Assembly (NCBI GenBank): GCA_030280995.1
Contig: JASXTE010000016.1
Location: 13,903,001-13,967,000, forward strand
Direction: 5' to 3'
Source of the DNA: Hemileia vastatrix
Lineage: Eukaryota > Basidiomycota > Pucciniomycetes > Pucciniales > Zaghouaniaceae
Length of the DNA stretch: 64,000 nt
Position numbers and translations under genes: made by a program. The notes below the pieces were generated by a model, which was not told the origin of the DNA, made no database searches, and saw nothing but the letters and a program-made list of their open reading frames with translations. This document shows positions 19,149-30,100 of this stretch, piece after piece. How positions within the stretch are numbered: the first letter of the stretch is position 1; every line of letters begins with the position of its first letter.

Positions 19149-22100
19149 TAGGGGCTGATCACTCTAATGTTGTAATCTCTCCTCAGGATGAGATCCCGGA
19201 TTGCAATAGGTCAGCTCACTTGGAGATAATTCAAGTGGATTCTCAATTTTTTCTGTTAATATTACTTTGGAGTGCAAATACGTTTTGGAATTTTCTATAT
19301 GTTTATTGGATTTACCCTGTTTTTCTATTAAATTTAAAAATGGTGAAAAAGGCAAAATGGGCCAAATTAGGTTGGATAAAAATTGGAAGGGTATGTTTGA
19401 TGACCTCCAGCAAGAGGGTAAACTGCAAAAATCTTATCAAAATCCAATAAAAAATCTCAGTATAATTAAAACACAAAAAAATAATTTTCTTGAAAATTCA
19501 ATTCCGGTCCTCCAGCAAGAGGTTAAACTGCCAACTTTCTTTACGGGTGATTTACTGTTGGATAAGGGAAGCAAATGTGTGGAAAATCTGTTTATAAATT
19601 AGACGAGGGAAAGGAGAAAAGGTTAAAATTTAATAATGAAATAAATTTTTTTTCTAATTTTTCTTATTCCAATTCTGGCAATGAAGAAGATTCATTTGAT
19701 GAAAGTTTTAATGGCGATACAAAAGAAAATGTTTTACCTCAAGTTTATTTAGATGTGGACGCAGCCAAATATAAGAAAGTAGCAAATAAAGTTCGACCTA
19801 GTAATGAACCGCTACCTGCTGAATTGAATCCACCCTTGAGAAGACCAAGGTTATCAAGAGATCCTTATGAAAGTCCCTTGGTAAAGAATCCGCCTGAACT
19901 TTCTGAGACGTCAAGAATCACTTTTGAGAGACTGGGTGTTGTTAATTTTGGACCTGATGGTTGGTTTTCTGGAGAAGAGATGAAGTTGTTGTTGGATGTG
20001 ATGGTCAAGCGAGAGAAGGCCATTGCTTTTGTAGAAGAGGAGAGGGGTGTGTTGAAGCATTCCTATGGGGAGCCTTACAAGATTCCTGTGGTATGTCATG
20101 AACCGTGGCAGCAGAAACCGATTCCTATTCCGGCTGCATTAAAAGAAGCCTATATTGAAGTTGTCAGAGAACGGATACGCACTGGAATGTATGAGCAATC
20201 AACATCAAGTTATTCTAGTCCGGTATTTTGTATCAAGAAACCAAATGGCAAGCTTAGAGTTGTTCATGATCTTAGGGAATTAAATAGGGTTACAAGAAAG
20301 GATGCTGGGATACCACCTAGTGCTGAGGAGTTTGTCGAAGCATTTGCAGGGAGAGTGTGTTATGGTTTGGGAGATATTATGGGTGGATATGATGAGAGAG
20401 AGTTACATCCGGACTCAAGGCCTCTCACTACATTTGATACGCCACTTGGACGTTTATAGTTAACAAGATTACCTCAAGGAGCAACAAATTCGGTTGCAGT
20501 TTATCAAGCTCAGATGGCTTGGATCCTTCAAGACGAAATTCCACAATATGCTAGAATCTTTATAGATGATGGAGGAATTAAGGGACCAACAACCGACTAT
20601 GATAACCAGGTGTTGGAAGAGAATCCCAGGATACGCAAATTCATTTGGGAGTTTGAAATTACATTAGAAAGAATCTTGTTTCAAATTGAAGAGGCTGGAT
20701 TAACTATTTCAGGTTCAAAATTTTCATGTTGTGTGCCAGCCTTAGAAATATTAGGCCATGTGGTATGTAGAGAGGGTAGGATTATGTCCAAGAAGAAAGT
20801 TAACAAAATTCAGTCTTGGCCAAGACCCAAGAATACGACCGAAATCAGAGGGTTTTTAGGTGTTTGCGTATATGTTAGAATGTTTATCAAAGACTTTTCT
20901 TCATTGGCAGCTCCATTGAGACGGTTAACGAGAAAGGATGCAGACTGGGAGTGGGATGAAGAGTGTGAGAAGGCGTTTGTGAAGTTGAAGGAGGTTGTAG
21001 GGAAGGATTTAGTCCTGCACAAGTTGGATTATGGAAAAGAAGCTGGCAGATATTATTTAGCAGTTGATTCAAGTCAGGTTGCAGCTGGGGCGGTTTTGTC
21101 TCAGATGGATAAAGCTGGTTACATCAGGCCAGTTAGGTATGAATCTGTAGTATTTACTGAGGTCAAATCAAGATATTCTCAACCAAAATTGGAATTATGT
21201 GGTGTGGCTAAAATACTGAAGAAACTTCAGCATATTTTGTGGGGGCAACATTTTGAGTTGCAAGTGGATGCGAAATCGTTAATCCAGATGATTAATTCCC
21301 CAAGTTTACCAAACGCACCCATGACGAGATGGGTAGCTTTTATTCAACATTTTTCGTTTGATTTAGTTCATAAGCCTGGCAAGACTTTTACTATGCCAGA
21401 TGGTTTATCAAGGAGACCACCCACTGAAGAAGATTCAGACTCAGAAGAGTTCGATGAAGATATACCTATTATCAAAGCCAGCACTAAAGGAGCTGAAGAC
21501 TTTCCATACCTCCCCCATGAGGTTAAACTGGCAGGACTATTGTGTTTAGATTATGGTGATGATGACCTCCACCAAGAGGATAAACTGGAAAATAGTTTTT
21601 ATGTTAATAAAGGTGTTGGAAAAGGTGTAGATAAATTTGGTAGAAAGGAGGTAGAAGAAGATGTGGTGTATGTAGAGGAAGATAGAGTGGTAGTGTGGGA
21701 TAGTAGTAAATTAAGGAATGGTGTATATGTTGGAGAATTAGAGAATTTAAATAAAAGGGTGGATAAAGAGAAAGAGGTATTTTCAAATATGGTTTACAAA
21801 GGATCCAAAGGTTCAGAAGGAAAACGTCGACATAGCTCGATTAAAGATTTATTTAGGGGTCAACAATTATTGGCTCATTCATGTGCAGGTAATATTGGTG
21901 ATAGAGAAGTCCCTATTGATGTTATATTAATCGATTTTCAAGATGAAGTCTGGGGTCAGACTGGTTTTTATTTTTTGTTAGTCAAATATTTGTTGACTTT
22001 AGAGAGGCCAGAAGAGTGTGAAGACAATGAATGGGTGGCTATCAAGAGGAAGTCATCTACGTTTTACCTATCTGGTCAACGTTCAATGAGGAGAAGGTAT

Positions 22101-23246
22101 CCAAATCCTCAAGTAGTTATAACTCAACAGAAGGGGCAAGAATTAGTTTTGAAATCACTGCATGAAGATCTCGGGCATAGAGGCGTTGGAGAAACGTTTA
22201 GAAGAATTTCTGATCAATTTTGGTGGCCTGGCATGAAGATGGCTGTTAAACAGTGGGTTCAGTCATGCGAAGAATGTCAAAGACGAAGTTATTTAAGGCC
22301 AAAAGAACCTGGATGCGCGACTGGTGAGTATACGCTCTTTGGGAGAGTTAGTTTAGATGCCGTTCATATAAATGAGGGACGGTATAAATATTTAATAGTG
22401 GCCAGAGATGATTTATCTGGTTGGGTAGAGGCAGCGCCTCTTATTAATTTAACTGCCAAAAATGTGGCAGAATTTTTTTTAAATAATTGGGTATATAGGT
22501 ATGGGGTGATGAAGTTGGTAACGGTAGATGGAGGTCATGAATTTGGGACAGAGTTTAAAGAGGCCGTATTTAAATTTGGATCAAAGGTTAGGGTAGCAAC
22601 CCCATATTATCCTGAAGCTGAAGGCATTGTTGAAAGAGGGAATCAAAATATTAAGGATGCTTTAGTTAAAATGTGTGGGACAAGTGCCGAAAAATGGAGG
22701 CACTATTTACCTTTAGTTTAATTTGCTGATCAAATCACTGCCAAAAGGACGAGCGGATTTTCACCTTATGAACTTGTTTTTGGACAGAAAGCAGTTTTAC
22801 CGGTTGATTTAGAAGCTGAATCATATCTTGGAGTTGACTGGGACACGGTCAAAACTACTGATGAATTATTGTGTGCAAGAATGATGCAGATAGAAAAGAA
22901 AGAAGAATATTTAGAAAAGGCATATTCGCGGATGATGAAGATCAGAAATCAATCAGTTAGATATTGGGATGAGCGGTTGGCACATCGATTAAGGAAACCT
23001 TTGAATCCAGGAGATATGGTCTTGGTGTATAACAGGAGTTTGGAAAGTCAGTGGGGAAAGATGTTTGCAGATAGGTGGAATGGACCGTATAGAATCAAGG
23101 AGCAAGTTTCCGGCGGTTCATATGTTCTATAAGAGTTGGATGGAGTAGTATTGAAGAAGAGGGTAGCGGCTGATCAAGTGAAACGGTTCTATCCTAGAGG
23201 CACCAGGAGTGCCGAAGTCTCCCTCCGCAATGAGGATAAACTATAA
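19142..23246 (+). pseudogene. Pol (RT-RNase H-integrase), element C, three stops
   Basis: The linker to about 19575 passes through different frames, suggesting two small length changes. From there one frame runs to TAA at 23244-23246, broken by TAG at 20457, TAA at 22719 and TAA at 23130; H has sense codons at these sites. RT: SSYSSPVFCIKKPNGKLR, GDIMGGYDERELHPDSRP, catalytic FIDD at 20559-20570, then GHVVCREGRI. RNase H: YYLAVDSSQVAAGAVLSQ and KLELCGVAKIL. A linker with LPHEVKL and LHQEDKL carries hairpin motifs. Integrase: HEDLGHRG...CEECQRRS zinc module, then VSLDAVHINEGRY, VTVDGGHEFG and YYPEAEGIVERG. C-terminal part: WGKMFADRWNGPYRIKEQV. No chromodomain. Confidence 0.88.
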
Positions 23247-23290
23247 TACCAACAAAATTTTATGATGACCTCCGCAACGAGTATAAACTA
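19403..23290 (+). repeat. Hairpin-TAAACTG motif, coding set in C
   Basis: Six copies at 19403-19424, 19509-19530, 21509-21530, 21566-21587, 23222-23243 and 23269-23290. Form: CCTC, six bases, GAGG, one base, TAAACT. Stem bases pair in all (the last only CTC/GAG). In frame they encode L(P/Q/H)(H/Q)E(V/D/G)KL-type peptides. Confidence 0.75.
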
Positions 23291-24346
23291 TCTTATTTTT
23301 ATCAAAATACTTTACTGTCATTACACTGCCTATGGGCGACAAAACATTGATGAAACTTAACGAAATGCAAGAAAATCTTCTTTGAAATTTTTGAAATTTA
23401 AATTTATTAAAATATGGGTGAAGATAGGGTTGGAAAATTTTTAAAATTTATTGGAAGAAGTGTTCACAGGGGAACCTTCTCAATTTAATATTGGCAAGTG
23501 TGGGGGTAATTGATGGGCTGGCTGCTCTATACACAATTACCCCATAATGTTCGTTTCAAAAATTTTCCCTGTTTCTAGTTGAATCCTGGCTTTGTCTTTT
23601 AATTATAGGAAGTCCACTAAGACTGTAAACTGGAACAAATCAAGAGACACCGCTCTCAACGCCGGATTCAAGATTCTTTTATTTTATTTTTATTTTGATT
23701 TTTTTATGTTAGATTGTGATTTCTTTTCTTAAATATATATTATGAATTATTGTAAAGGTGATGCTCACTGGTGGTCTCTAATCATTTTTATAAATTGGAG
23801 GGAGCCCACCCAGTGATCATCATTATAAAAATTATCTTCTAAAAACTTTCATTTATTTTTTTTTCTTTTCAATTTCTCAAAATTGTGTAACCACATCAAG
23901 TTGCACTTGGATGTGGGTATGATGTTGAGGGTACGGCTCATCAAATGGCTGGGGGGCATCTTTTAAAATTTTATTTTGAAATTTTTTTATTACTTTTTTT
24001 ATCTTTCTTTTCACATTCGTTTATCTTCTTTAAAAAAAAAAATTATTAAATTTTAACTTTTATTTCAAAACTATCTTTTTTTAAAAATCTTTTATTTTAT
24101 AAAAAATAAAAAAAATAAAAAAAAAAAAAAAAAATAATAATATATTATTAATGGTAAAAAAAATAAAATAAAAAATAAATAATAAAATAACTAATAATAT
24201 AAAAATAAAAAAATAAAAAATAAATAAAAATAAAAATAAAAATAAAATAAATAAATAAAAGGTATTTTAGTTTTAGGTAGTTTAGATGTTTATATTTTTA
24301 TTTTTCAAACATTATTCAAGAAAGCTACATACCAGGAAGAACACCA
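23247..24346 (+). other. Start of the C 3' region: conserved hairpins, then A/T low complexity
   Basis: Untranslated. It holds GAAG...CTTC (about 23457-23480), GGGGTAATTG/CAATTACCCC (23503-23543), a GGTCC-class motif at 23611-23632, the CACTGG...CCAGTG hairpin (23766-23815) and the CCACATC/GATGTGG plus GATG/CATC module (about 23890-23960). All recur in I and H. From 23970 to 24320 it is A/T runs and AAATAAA-type low complexity. Confidence 0.7.
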
Positions 24347-26870
24347 TCAAGTGTTGTTATCTTTTGAAGAATCGAAATTAGAAAATTTAGAAGGACCTTG
24401 ATCAATTTCCTGGGATTCAAATCTTATTTCACGGTCACGATAGTGTTGAATCCAGTTGGCTATTTTGAAAAGATCTCTTAAAAGTTGTTCTCTCATCCAA
24501 GATTCTGATCTATCAGAGGGCGGGTATTGTTGGAAATAAGTGATAAGGTTATTAAAATTAGCAAAGAGCTTTTCAGACACTAGGTGAATTGGAGCTCTAG
24601 GGAAGCTTGGATTAGGTTCTGGTAGTTCATAAGCTGAATATGGAATTGGAGAACCAGTGGACGCTTATCAAATTAAAATATCAGCAATATTAAAACCTGA
24701 AGATTAAGAAAATATAAAAGGGACAACTAACCTGTGTCAACACTATCAAGATTATAGATAAATGGCTTACTTGGTAATGGAGTGGGATTTTTTATGTTTA
24801 AAAAAGGATTTTTAATTTTTGATAGATGAGGAGGACTGGCGTTGGATTTGGAGTTTGAAGTAGATGTTCTGGGTTTTTTGGATTAAACAAGAGAAGATGA
24901 AGATTGATGGCTATTATAGGACCTTTTGTGCTTCAAGATGTTGGAAGTAGGAGAAGAATTGTTTGAAGGTTGAAGCATGGACTGGGAGCAGTAAGAGTTC
25001 TTGGGGGAGTAGCAGCAAGTCTAGATTGGAGAGAAGGACCCAGAGGATTAGGTGATGAAGAAAGATTTAAATAGGCTGATGGAGAAAAAGGGATGGGATA
25101 TTTAGAGGTTGATGGAATAAGGGGTGGAGTAGAAGGTGAAGAAGAAGGAGGAGGTTTGCAGAAGGAGGCAAAGCTAGTAGCAGTAATGGGGAAAGAACCA
25201 CAATTCAAGCCAGAATATTTTCTTTTCTTCTCATAACAGGATAAACAGGCCCTGTTATAAGTGTGCTTTTGTCAGCCTGTATATCTCCAGGACTGAGTAA
25301 AAAGTAACTATAAGTTATGTTAAACACATGAACTATACATGGGAATAATAAATGAGAGTACACATATAGTATACATAAGTAAAATTAGGATAATACACAA
25401 AAAATGCCATTATAACACCTTATATACACGCATATATCCACCTTTTATAGGTCTTATGTACTTAATATTAAGTTGGGGTATGTTAGGGTAATCTTAAGAA
25501 CCTTAAGTATAAGGCTACATAATTTTTAAGTACACTTAAAGCTGTTATATTCATTGTTTTATGCAAAAAACAAGAAATGCGCTTTATTTCACTTAAAAGT
25601 TGACTATATGCGCTATAAAATTGAGAATATCAAAATTGCGCTTTGACAGATCAATTGGGCTCATTTAGAACTATTGATTTGGCTATTTAAATGCATAAAA
25701 ATAACACTTTTCAAATTTGGTGTTTTTTATGCCAGAAATGGCTTCTGTGTACTGGCCACATACTGCCTGCTTTTTTCCCGTGTGAATAGCTTCATTTTTA
25801 GCAAAGTTAGCTTTTTTCACACTATAATTACCCCACATTCTACGCCCACTGTGGGGAAACACACTAAAATAGGCGACAGGCGCTTATTTAGTGTCCTAGC
25901 TTAATTAATAATGCATTGACCCTGTTTATATGCACTAATTTCATTAATAACCTCACTCTTGGCACTTTATTTCATCACCATGCTTAAATTCGCCTAATTT
26001 TAGTCAAGGATTTACCCGTGCAAGAGCCTGCCAAGAACTGCATGTAGTTACCCCACATCTCACGCTCTTTTTTAAGTTTTTGGGTGGTTTCTCAGTCAAT
26101 TTTGGTTATTTTTGAATGGGAATTTCACGTAGTATAATGTCAGGATTAGCCCCATTATTTCTACAGTCAATCCCCCTTATTATTAAGCTATTATTAACCT
26201 TAAAAAGTCTCCTTTAGTCCTTAATATTATTGTTTTATACGCATATACTCTCTTTTTGTCTTTTTCTTTAATTTTGATGGATTTCCCTTATTATTTCAGG
26301 ATTTTGGCGGTTATTACTCTTCTAATTATGTCATGGGTCACTGGGAATGTTGATGGTAATGTCTATTAGTTGTTTAGAGGCGTGATTAACTGTGTATTGG
26401 GTGGTACATCAAGGGAATCATTGGGGAACTCAGTGTGTATAAAAGGAGGAGGTTTTTGGGTTGTATTTCTTCATTCTTTATCATTACAATTTAACCAATA
26501 TAACCAAACCAATTACAATACATATCAATTAGTACTTTTATAAGACTTTTGAATAGTATCTGAATTTATATAATCTATTTTTCTACCAACTATAAAGATT
26601 GTAAGCCATATATAAGATTAGTGAGAATTATATTACTGAGACCTTTATATTTGATTATATTTTACAACTTAGTGGATTAGTACTACAGTATTCATACAGG
26701 ACCATTTAAATCTTCTAGACAGCTGACCATTCAAGCTAGTTCACGTCCTTGTACTTGATCTTAGCCTGACAGCTTTTGCCAGTTGAAAGTGAAGATACAT
26801 TCCCTATGGGTGAAAGCACAGTATTTGAAAGATTGATCAGCTGAAGCAATGAAGTCAGAAGGTTTCATGT
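24347..26870 (-). pseudogene. Antisense accessory gene in C (Cys-cluster protein), interrupted
   Basis: Read on the minus strand inside the plus-strand element. ATG at 26870-26868; exon 1 begins MKPSDFIASADQ, then C...C...FNWQKHTYNRACLSCYEKKRKYSG, a Cys-pair/Lys pattern shared with H (RACDSCYSKKKRC). Solo LTR D2 splits exon 1 at 25270-26771. A Ser/Pro-rich stretch follows (a stop at 24933 implies a small frame change), then a candidate intron from about 24750 to 24660. The last exon has LFANFNNLITYFQQYPPSD...REQLLRDLFKIANWI and ends at 24347. The C-terminal helical pattern matches H at 55760-55900. Function unknown; Cys plus basic residues suggest nucleic-acid binding. Decayed here. Confidence 0.55.
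25270..26771 (+). mobile_element. Solo LTR D2 (E-type), inserted in C
   Basis: 1502 bases from TGTCAGCCTG to GCCTGACA, flanked by a perfect GCTTT duplication at 25265-25269 and 26772-26776. It matches the E LTR (14455-15202 plus 29166-29922) in inverted orientation. No internal region is present, so the element was reduced to one LTR by recombination. The open frame at 25674-25904 lies within it and is not a gene. Confidence 0.92.
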
Positions 26871-27994
26871 TGTTAGGAGATATTTTTTTGAAGAAGAAAA
26901 CTTGAAACTAGGATGAAGAAAGCTGGTGGCAAAATCTGGGTTCAAGGATAGAGAAGTTGTTAGGTCCACCAAGACCCTAAAATGGACTATTATCAAGCTG
27001 TTGGGTCCACCATGACCTTAAACTGGATTTCTTATCGATCAAATGTTTGGTCCACCATGACTTTAAACTGGTAGTTCATTCATTGTTTGGTCCACTATGA
27101 CATTAAACTGGATTATCAAATTTATTCAATCTTTGGTCAAGCCTAGGCCTTACTTAGGAATATTTCAAGTTATTTATGCACTTAAACGATCTTTGGTCTA
27201 CCAAGACCATAAACTGGCAATCGATTATATGTTTGGTCCACAAAGACTTTAAACTGGAATGTCAATCTTGTTTGTATAACTCAATTCAATCTTTTAATTT
27301 CTCACTGTCCACTAAGACTCTAGACTGGTTATTCAATTATTTCTGGAATTGGGTGCTGATAAGCTTTAGGAGGTTAAAATTTTAGGTGGTGATGATGCTA
27401 AGAAAAGCATAATGGTTAATTAGGTGAAATTTGTGGCGCTCTAACATGGTCTAAAGTTAATATTATTATTGGAAGCCTGGCAAAAGTATTTTATGGGTTT
27501 GATGTATAGCAAAGTTTGAAAATTGTGATGAAGGAATCAGAAGTTAGGGTGGTAGTTGGATTTTAGGGAATGATTTTTTTTAGTGCCTCATTTTTAGGCC
27601 ATTTTTGGTGTGAAGCTTGGAGGACCTTATGGCAAGATTGGAATCATAGAATTCGTCTCAGTGGGGGGCCCTATGAGGTTCGAATCAGGAGTATTCGGCT
27701 CATAGGAAGATCCACTCTCTCAATGCTGTGACATGAAGGAAGACTGGTATATGGGAGTCTGAAGGGATTCAAACCTTGCTCTCAGTAGTGAATCATCACA
27801 AGATTTATATTATTTTATTTTATGTTTTATCAAGCCAGAGAAGAAGAAAAAACGTTTTTATTATAAAGAATTAAAAGAAGACCAGCTAAAACAAATTTAT
27901 CAAATTATTTAATTAGAAAAGATAATTCTTTTGGAATTGCTCAACCACTTATGCAAAGTTTTAATAATGGGGACATTCTCAATTGGAGGGAGGA
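26871..27994 (+). other. End of the C 3' region with motif array and polypurine tract
   Basis: Untranslated in the plus sense. Hairpin-TAAACTG motifs, mostly GGTC...GAC(C/T) class, lie at 26963-26985, 27004-27026, 27049-27071, 27089-27111, 27195-27217, 27235-27257 and 27306-27328. The tract ATTGGAGGGAGGA at 27982-27994 abuts the 3' LTR and is identical in I and H. Confidence 0.75.
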
Positions 27995-29165
27995 TGTGGT
28001 AGCCTAAAGTTTAGTATGGCACCTAAATACGTAAATGGAGATATTCTGGTGTGCAAGATTGGCGTTATTATTTTTTATAAAAGGGTTTTATTTAATTTAT
28101 TTGAGTTTTAAATATGAAGAAATTGGTCAAGAGCGAATGCCTACGCAAAAACAATTTATTTTACGGAGAAAACTTATTTTTACGGTCTGAAGAAATTATA
28201 AGTATCAAGTCGAGTCACTCAAGAACCTTGGGAAATTTTCCCAGAATTTTTACTATTTTTCTTATTTTTTTAAATGAATTTTAAAGTTTTATAGAAATAC
28301 TTACTTTTTTAGAAATTACTTAACTTTGATGAATTTTCACGGCGTGATTAGAGCTGTGCAGACTAAGAAATTAAATTTGTAATGTAAAGGGGAAGTGGCT
28401 CTATTATGTGTAATTTTTCTAGATTTTTTATTATAGTTTTGAAGGTTCTAATTGAGTCCGGACAGACTCCGTTTGGACTCCGTACAGACTCCGCTTCGAC
28501 ACCGTATGGACTCCGTATGGACTCCGCTTTGACTCCGTACGGACTCCGCTTTGACTCCGTATGGGCTCCGGATTGACTCTGGGAGAGCTCTGGAGGGGAA
28601 AACTTAGGCACGTGACTAGGAATACTTAAGAGTCTCTCAGACTCGAAATTGAGGAGGGGGGATACAACATACAGCTTAATCATTAACCACCACGGTCTTA
28701 TTTTTTTATTACTCAACAAATTAAATAAATTTGTAATACCCTTATAACTTTATATTTTTATATATAACATTTAGAAAATACTACTCAACAATTTAAATCA
28801 CACTTCATACAGGGTATCTTTAAAAAGGTCTTCATCGCTGGGACTTGATTACTGCTGTCTCATAAAAACTCAAATTATTATAAAAACATAAAAGTCAATC
28901 TTTTCAGATCTTTCACTGGTACACCTTAATTGTTGTAATCAGTATTTCTTTCTCAACAGCCACTTTCTTTAAATCTCAAAAAGCGTTAATTATTTTAGAG
29001 TTTCATTATTTTTAATCAATCAGATCCAAGTAGACTGGTTAGCTTAGTGATTTAGAACACCTACTTTGTTATTTTTGTTGGAAGGACGGGGTTTTCAGCT
29101 AAATCCACACATCTCCTCCGGATTCTGCTTACAGCAAGGCGACTGTAAGAGTTTACCTTACCATA
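27995..29165 (+). repeat. 3' LTR of element C
   Basis: About 1171 bases, matching 15203-16362 with scattered substitutions and one extra 11-base minisatellite unit. The open frame on the minus strand at 28363-28719 spans the minisatellite and is not a gene. Confidence 0.88.
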
Positions 29166-29922
29166 GCGCTTGCACGGGTAAATCCTTGACTAAAATTAGG
29201 CGAATTTAAGCGTGGTGATGAAATAAGATGCCAAGATTGAAATTATTAATGAAATTAGTTCATATAAAGAGGGTCAATGCATTATTAATTAAGCTAGGAC
29301 ACTAAATAAGCGCCTGTCGGCTATTTTAGTGTGTTTCCCCACAGTGGGCATAGAATGTGGGGTAATTATAGTGTGAAAAAGCTAACTTTGCTAAAAATGA
29401 AGCTATTCACATGGGAAAAAAGCAGGCAGTATGTGGCCAGTACACAGAAGCCATTTCTGGCAAAACAAACACCAAATTTGAAAAGTAATATTTTTATGCA
29501 TTTAAATAGCCAAATAAATATTCCTAAATGAGAAAAATTTATCTGTCAAAGTGAATTTTTGATATTCTCAAATTTATAGCGCATATAGTCAACTTTTAAG
29601 TGAAATAAAGCGCATTCCTTGTTTTTTGCGTAAAACAGTGAAAATAACAGCTTTAAGTGTACTTAAAAATTATGTAGCCTTAAAATTAAGGTTCTTAAGA
29701 TTACCCTAACATATTCCAACTTAATATTAAGTACATAAGACTTATAAAAGGTGGATATATGCGTGTATATAAGGTGTTATAATGGCATATTTTTAATATT
29801 ATCATAATTTTACTTATGTATACTGTTTGTGTACCCTTAATTATTATTCGCATGTATAGTTCATGTGTTTAACATAACTTATAAGTACTTTTTACTCAGT
29901 CCTGGGGATATGCAGGCTGACA
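29166..29922 (-). mobile_element. 3' LTR of element E, proximal half (minus strand)
   Basis: The reverse complement begins TGTCAGCCTGCATATCC at 29922 and matches the left half of D2 (25270 to about 26025). Together with 14455-15202 it is a full LTR split by C. On the right it abuts the E polypurine tract. Confidence 0.85.
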
Positions 29923-30100
29923 CTTGCCACCCAAAAAAAACAATAAAAAAATGATAAGCTATACATTTTATTTATTTATTTGTAATTTTCAGGTATTCAG
30001 ATTAATTTTGTAGGATTAAAGATTATACTTTAAAGAAGTAAAGCATAATAAAATATTATGAGTACTGGTTTTTTAACCTCTCAGCTGTTTGAACAGAAAT
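29923..30100 (-). other. 3' untranslated end of E with polypurine tract
   Basis: Read on the minus strand, pol is followed by AT-rich DNA, a T-run and GGGTGGCAAG abutting the LTR at 29922. This is the same layout as the A, B and F ends, so the LTR and the pol fragment belong to one element. Confidence 0.7.

Larger units (their letters stand above)
15203..29165 (+). mobile_element. Complete family 2 Ty3 element C
   Basis: About 14 kb including a later 1.5-kb solo LTR. Order: LTR, tRNA-Lys primer site, gag-protease, -1 frameshift, pol, long 3' region with hairpins and an antisense gene, polypurine tract, LTR. It interrupts the E LTR. The best duplication is AGTGC (15198-15202) against AGCGC (29165-29169), one base different, so ends are good to about two bases. 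LTRs differ by a few percent and pol carries three stops, making C clearly older than A. Confidence 0.9.
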
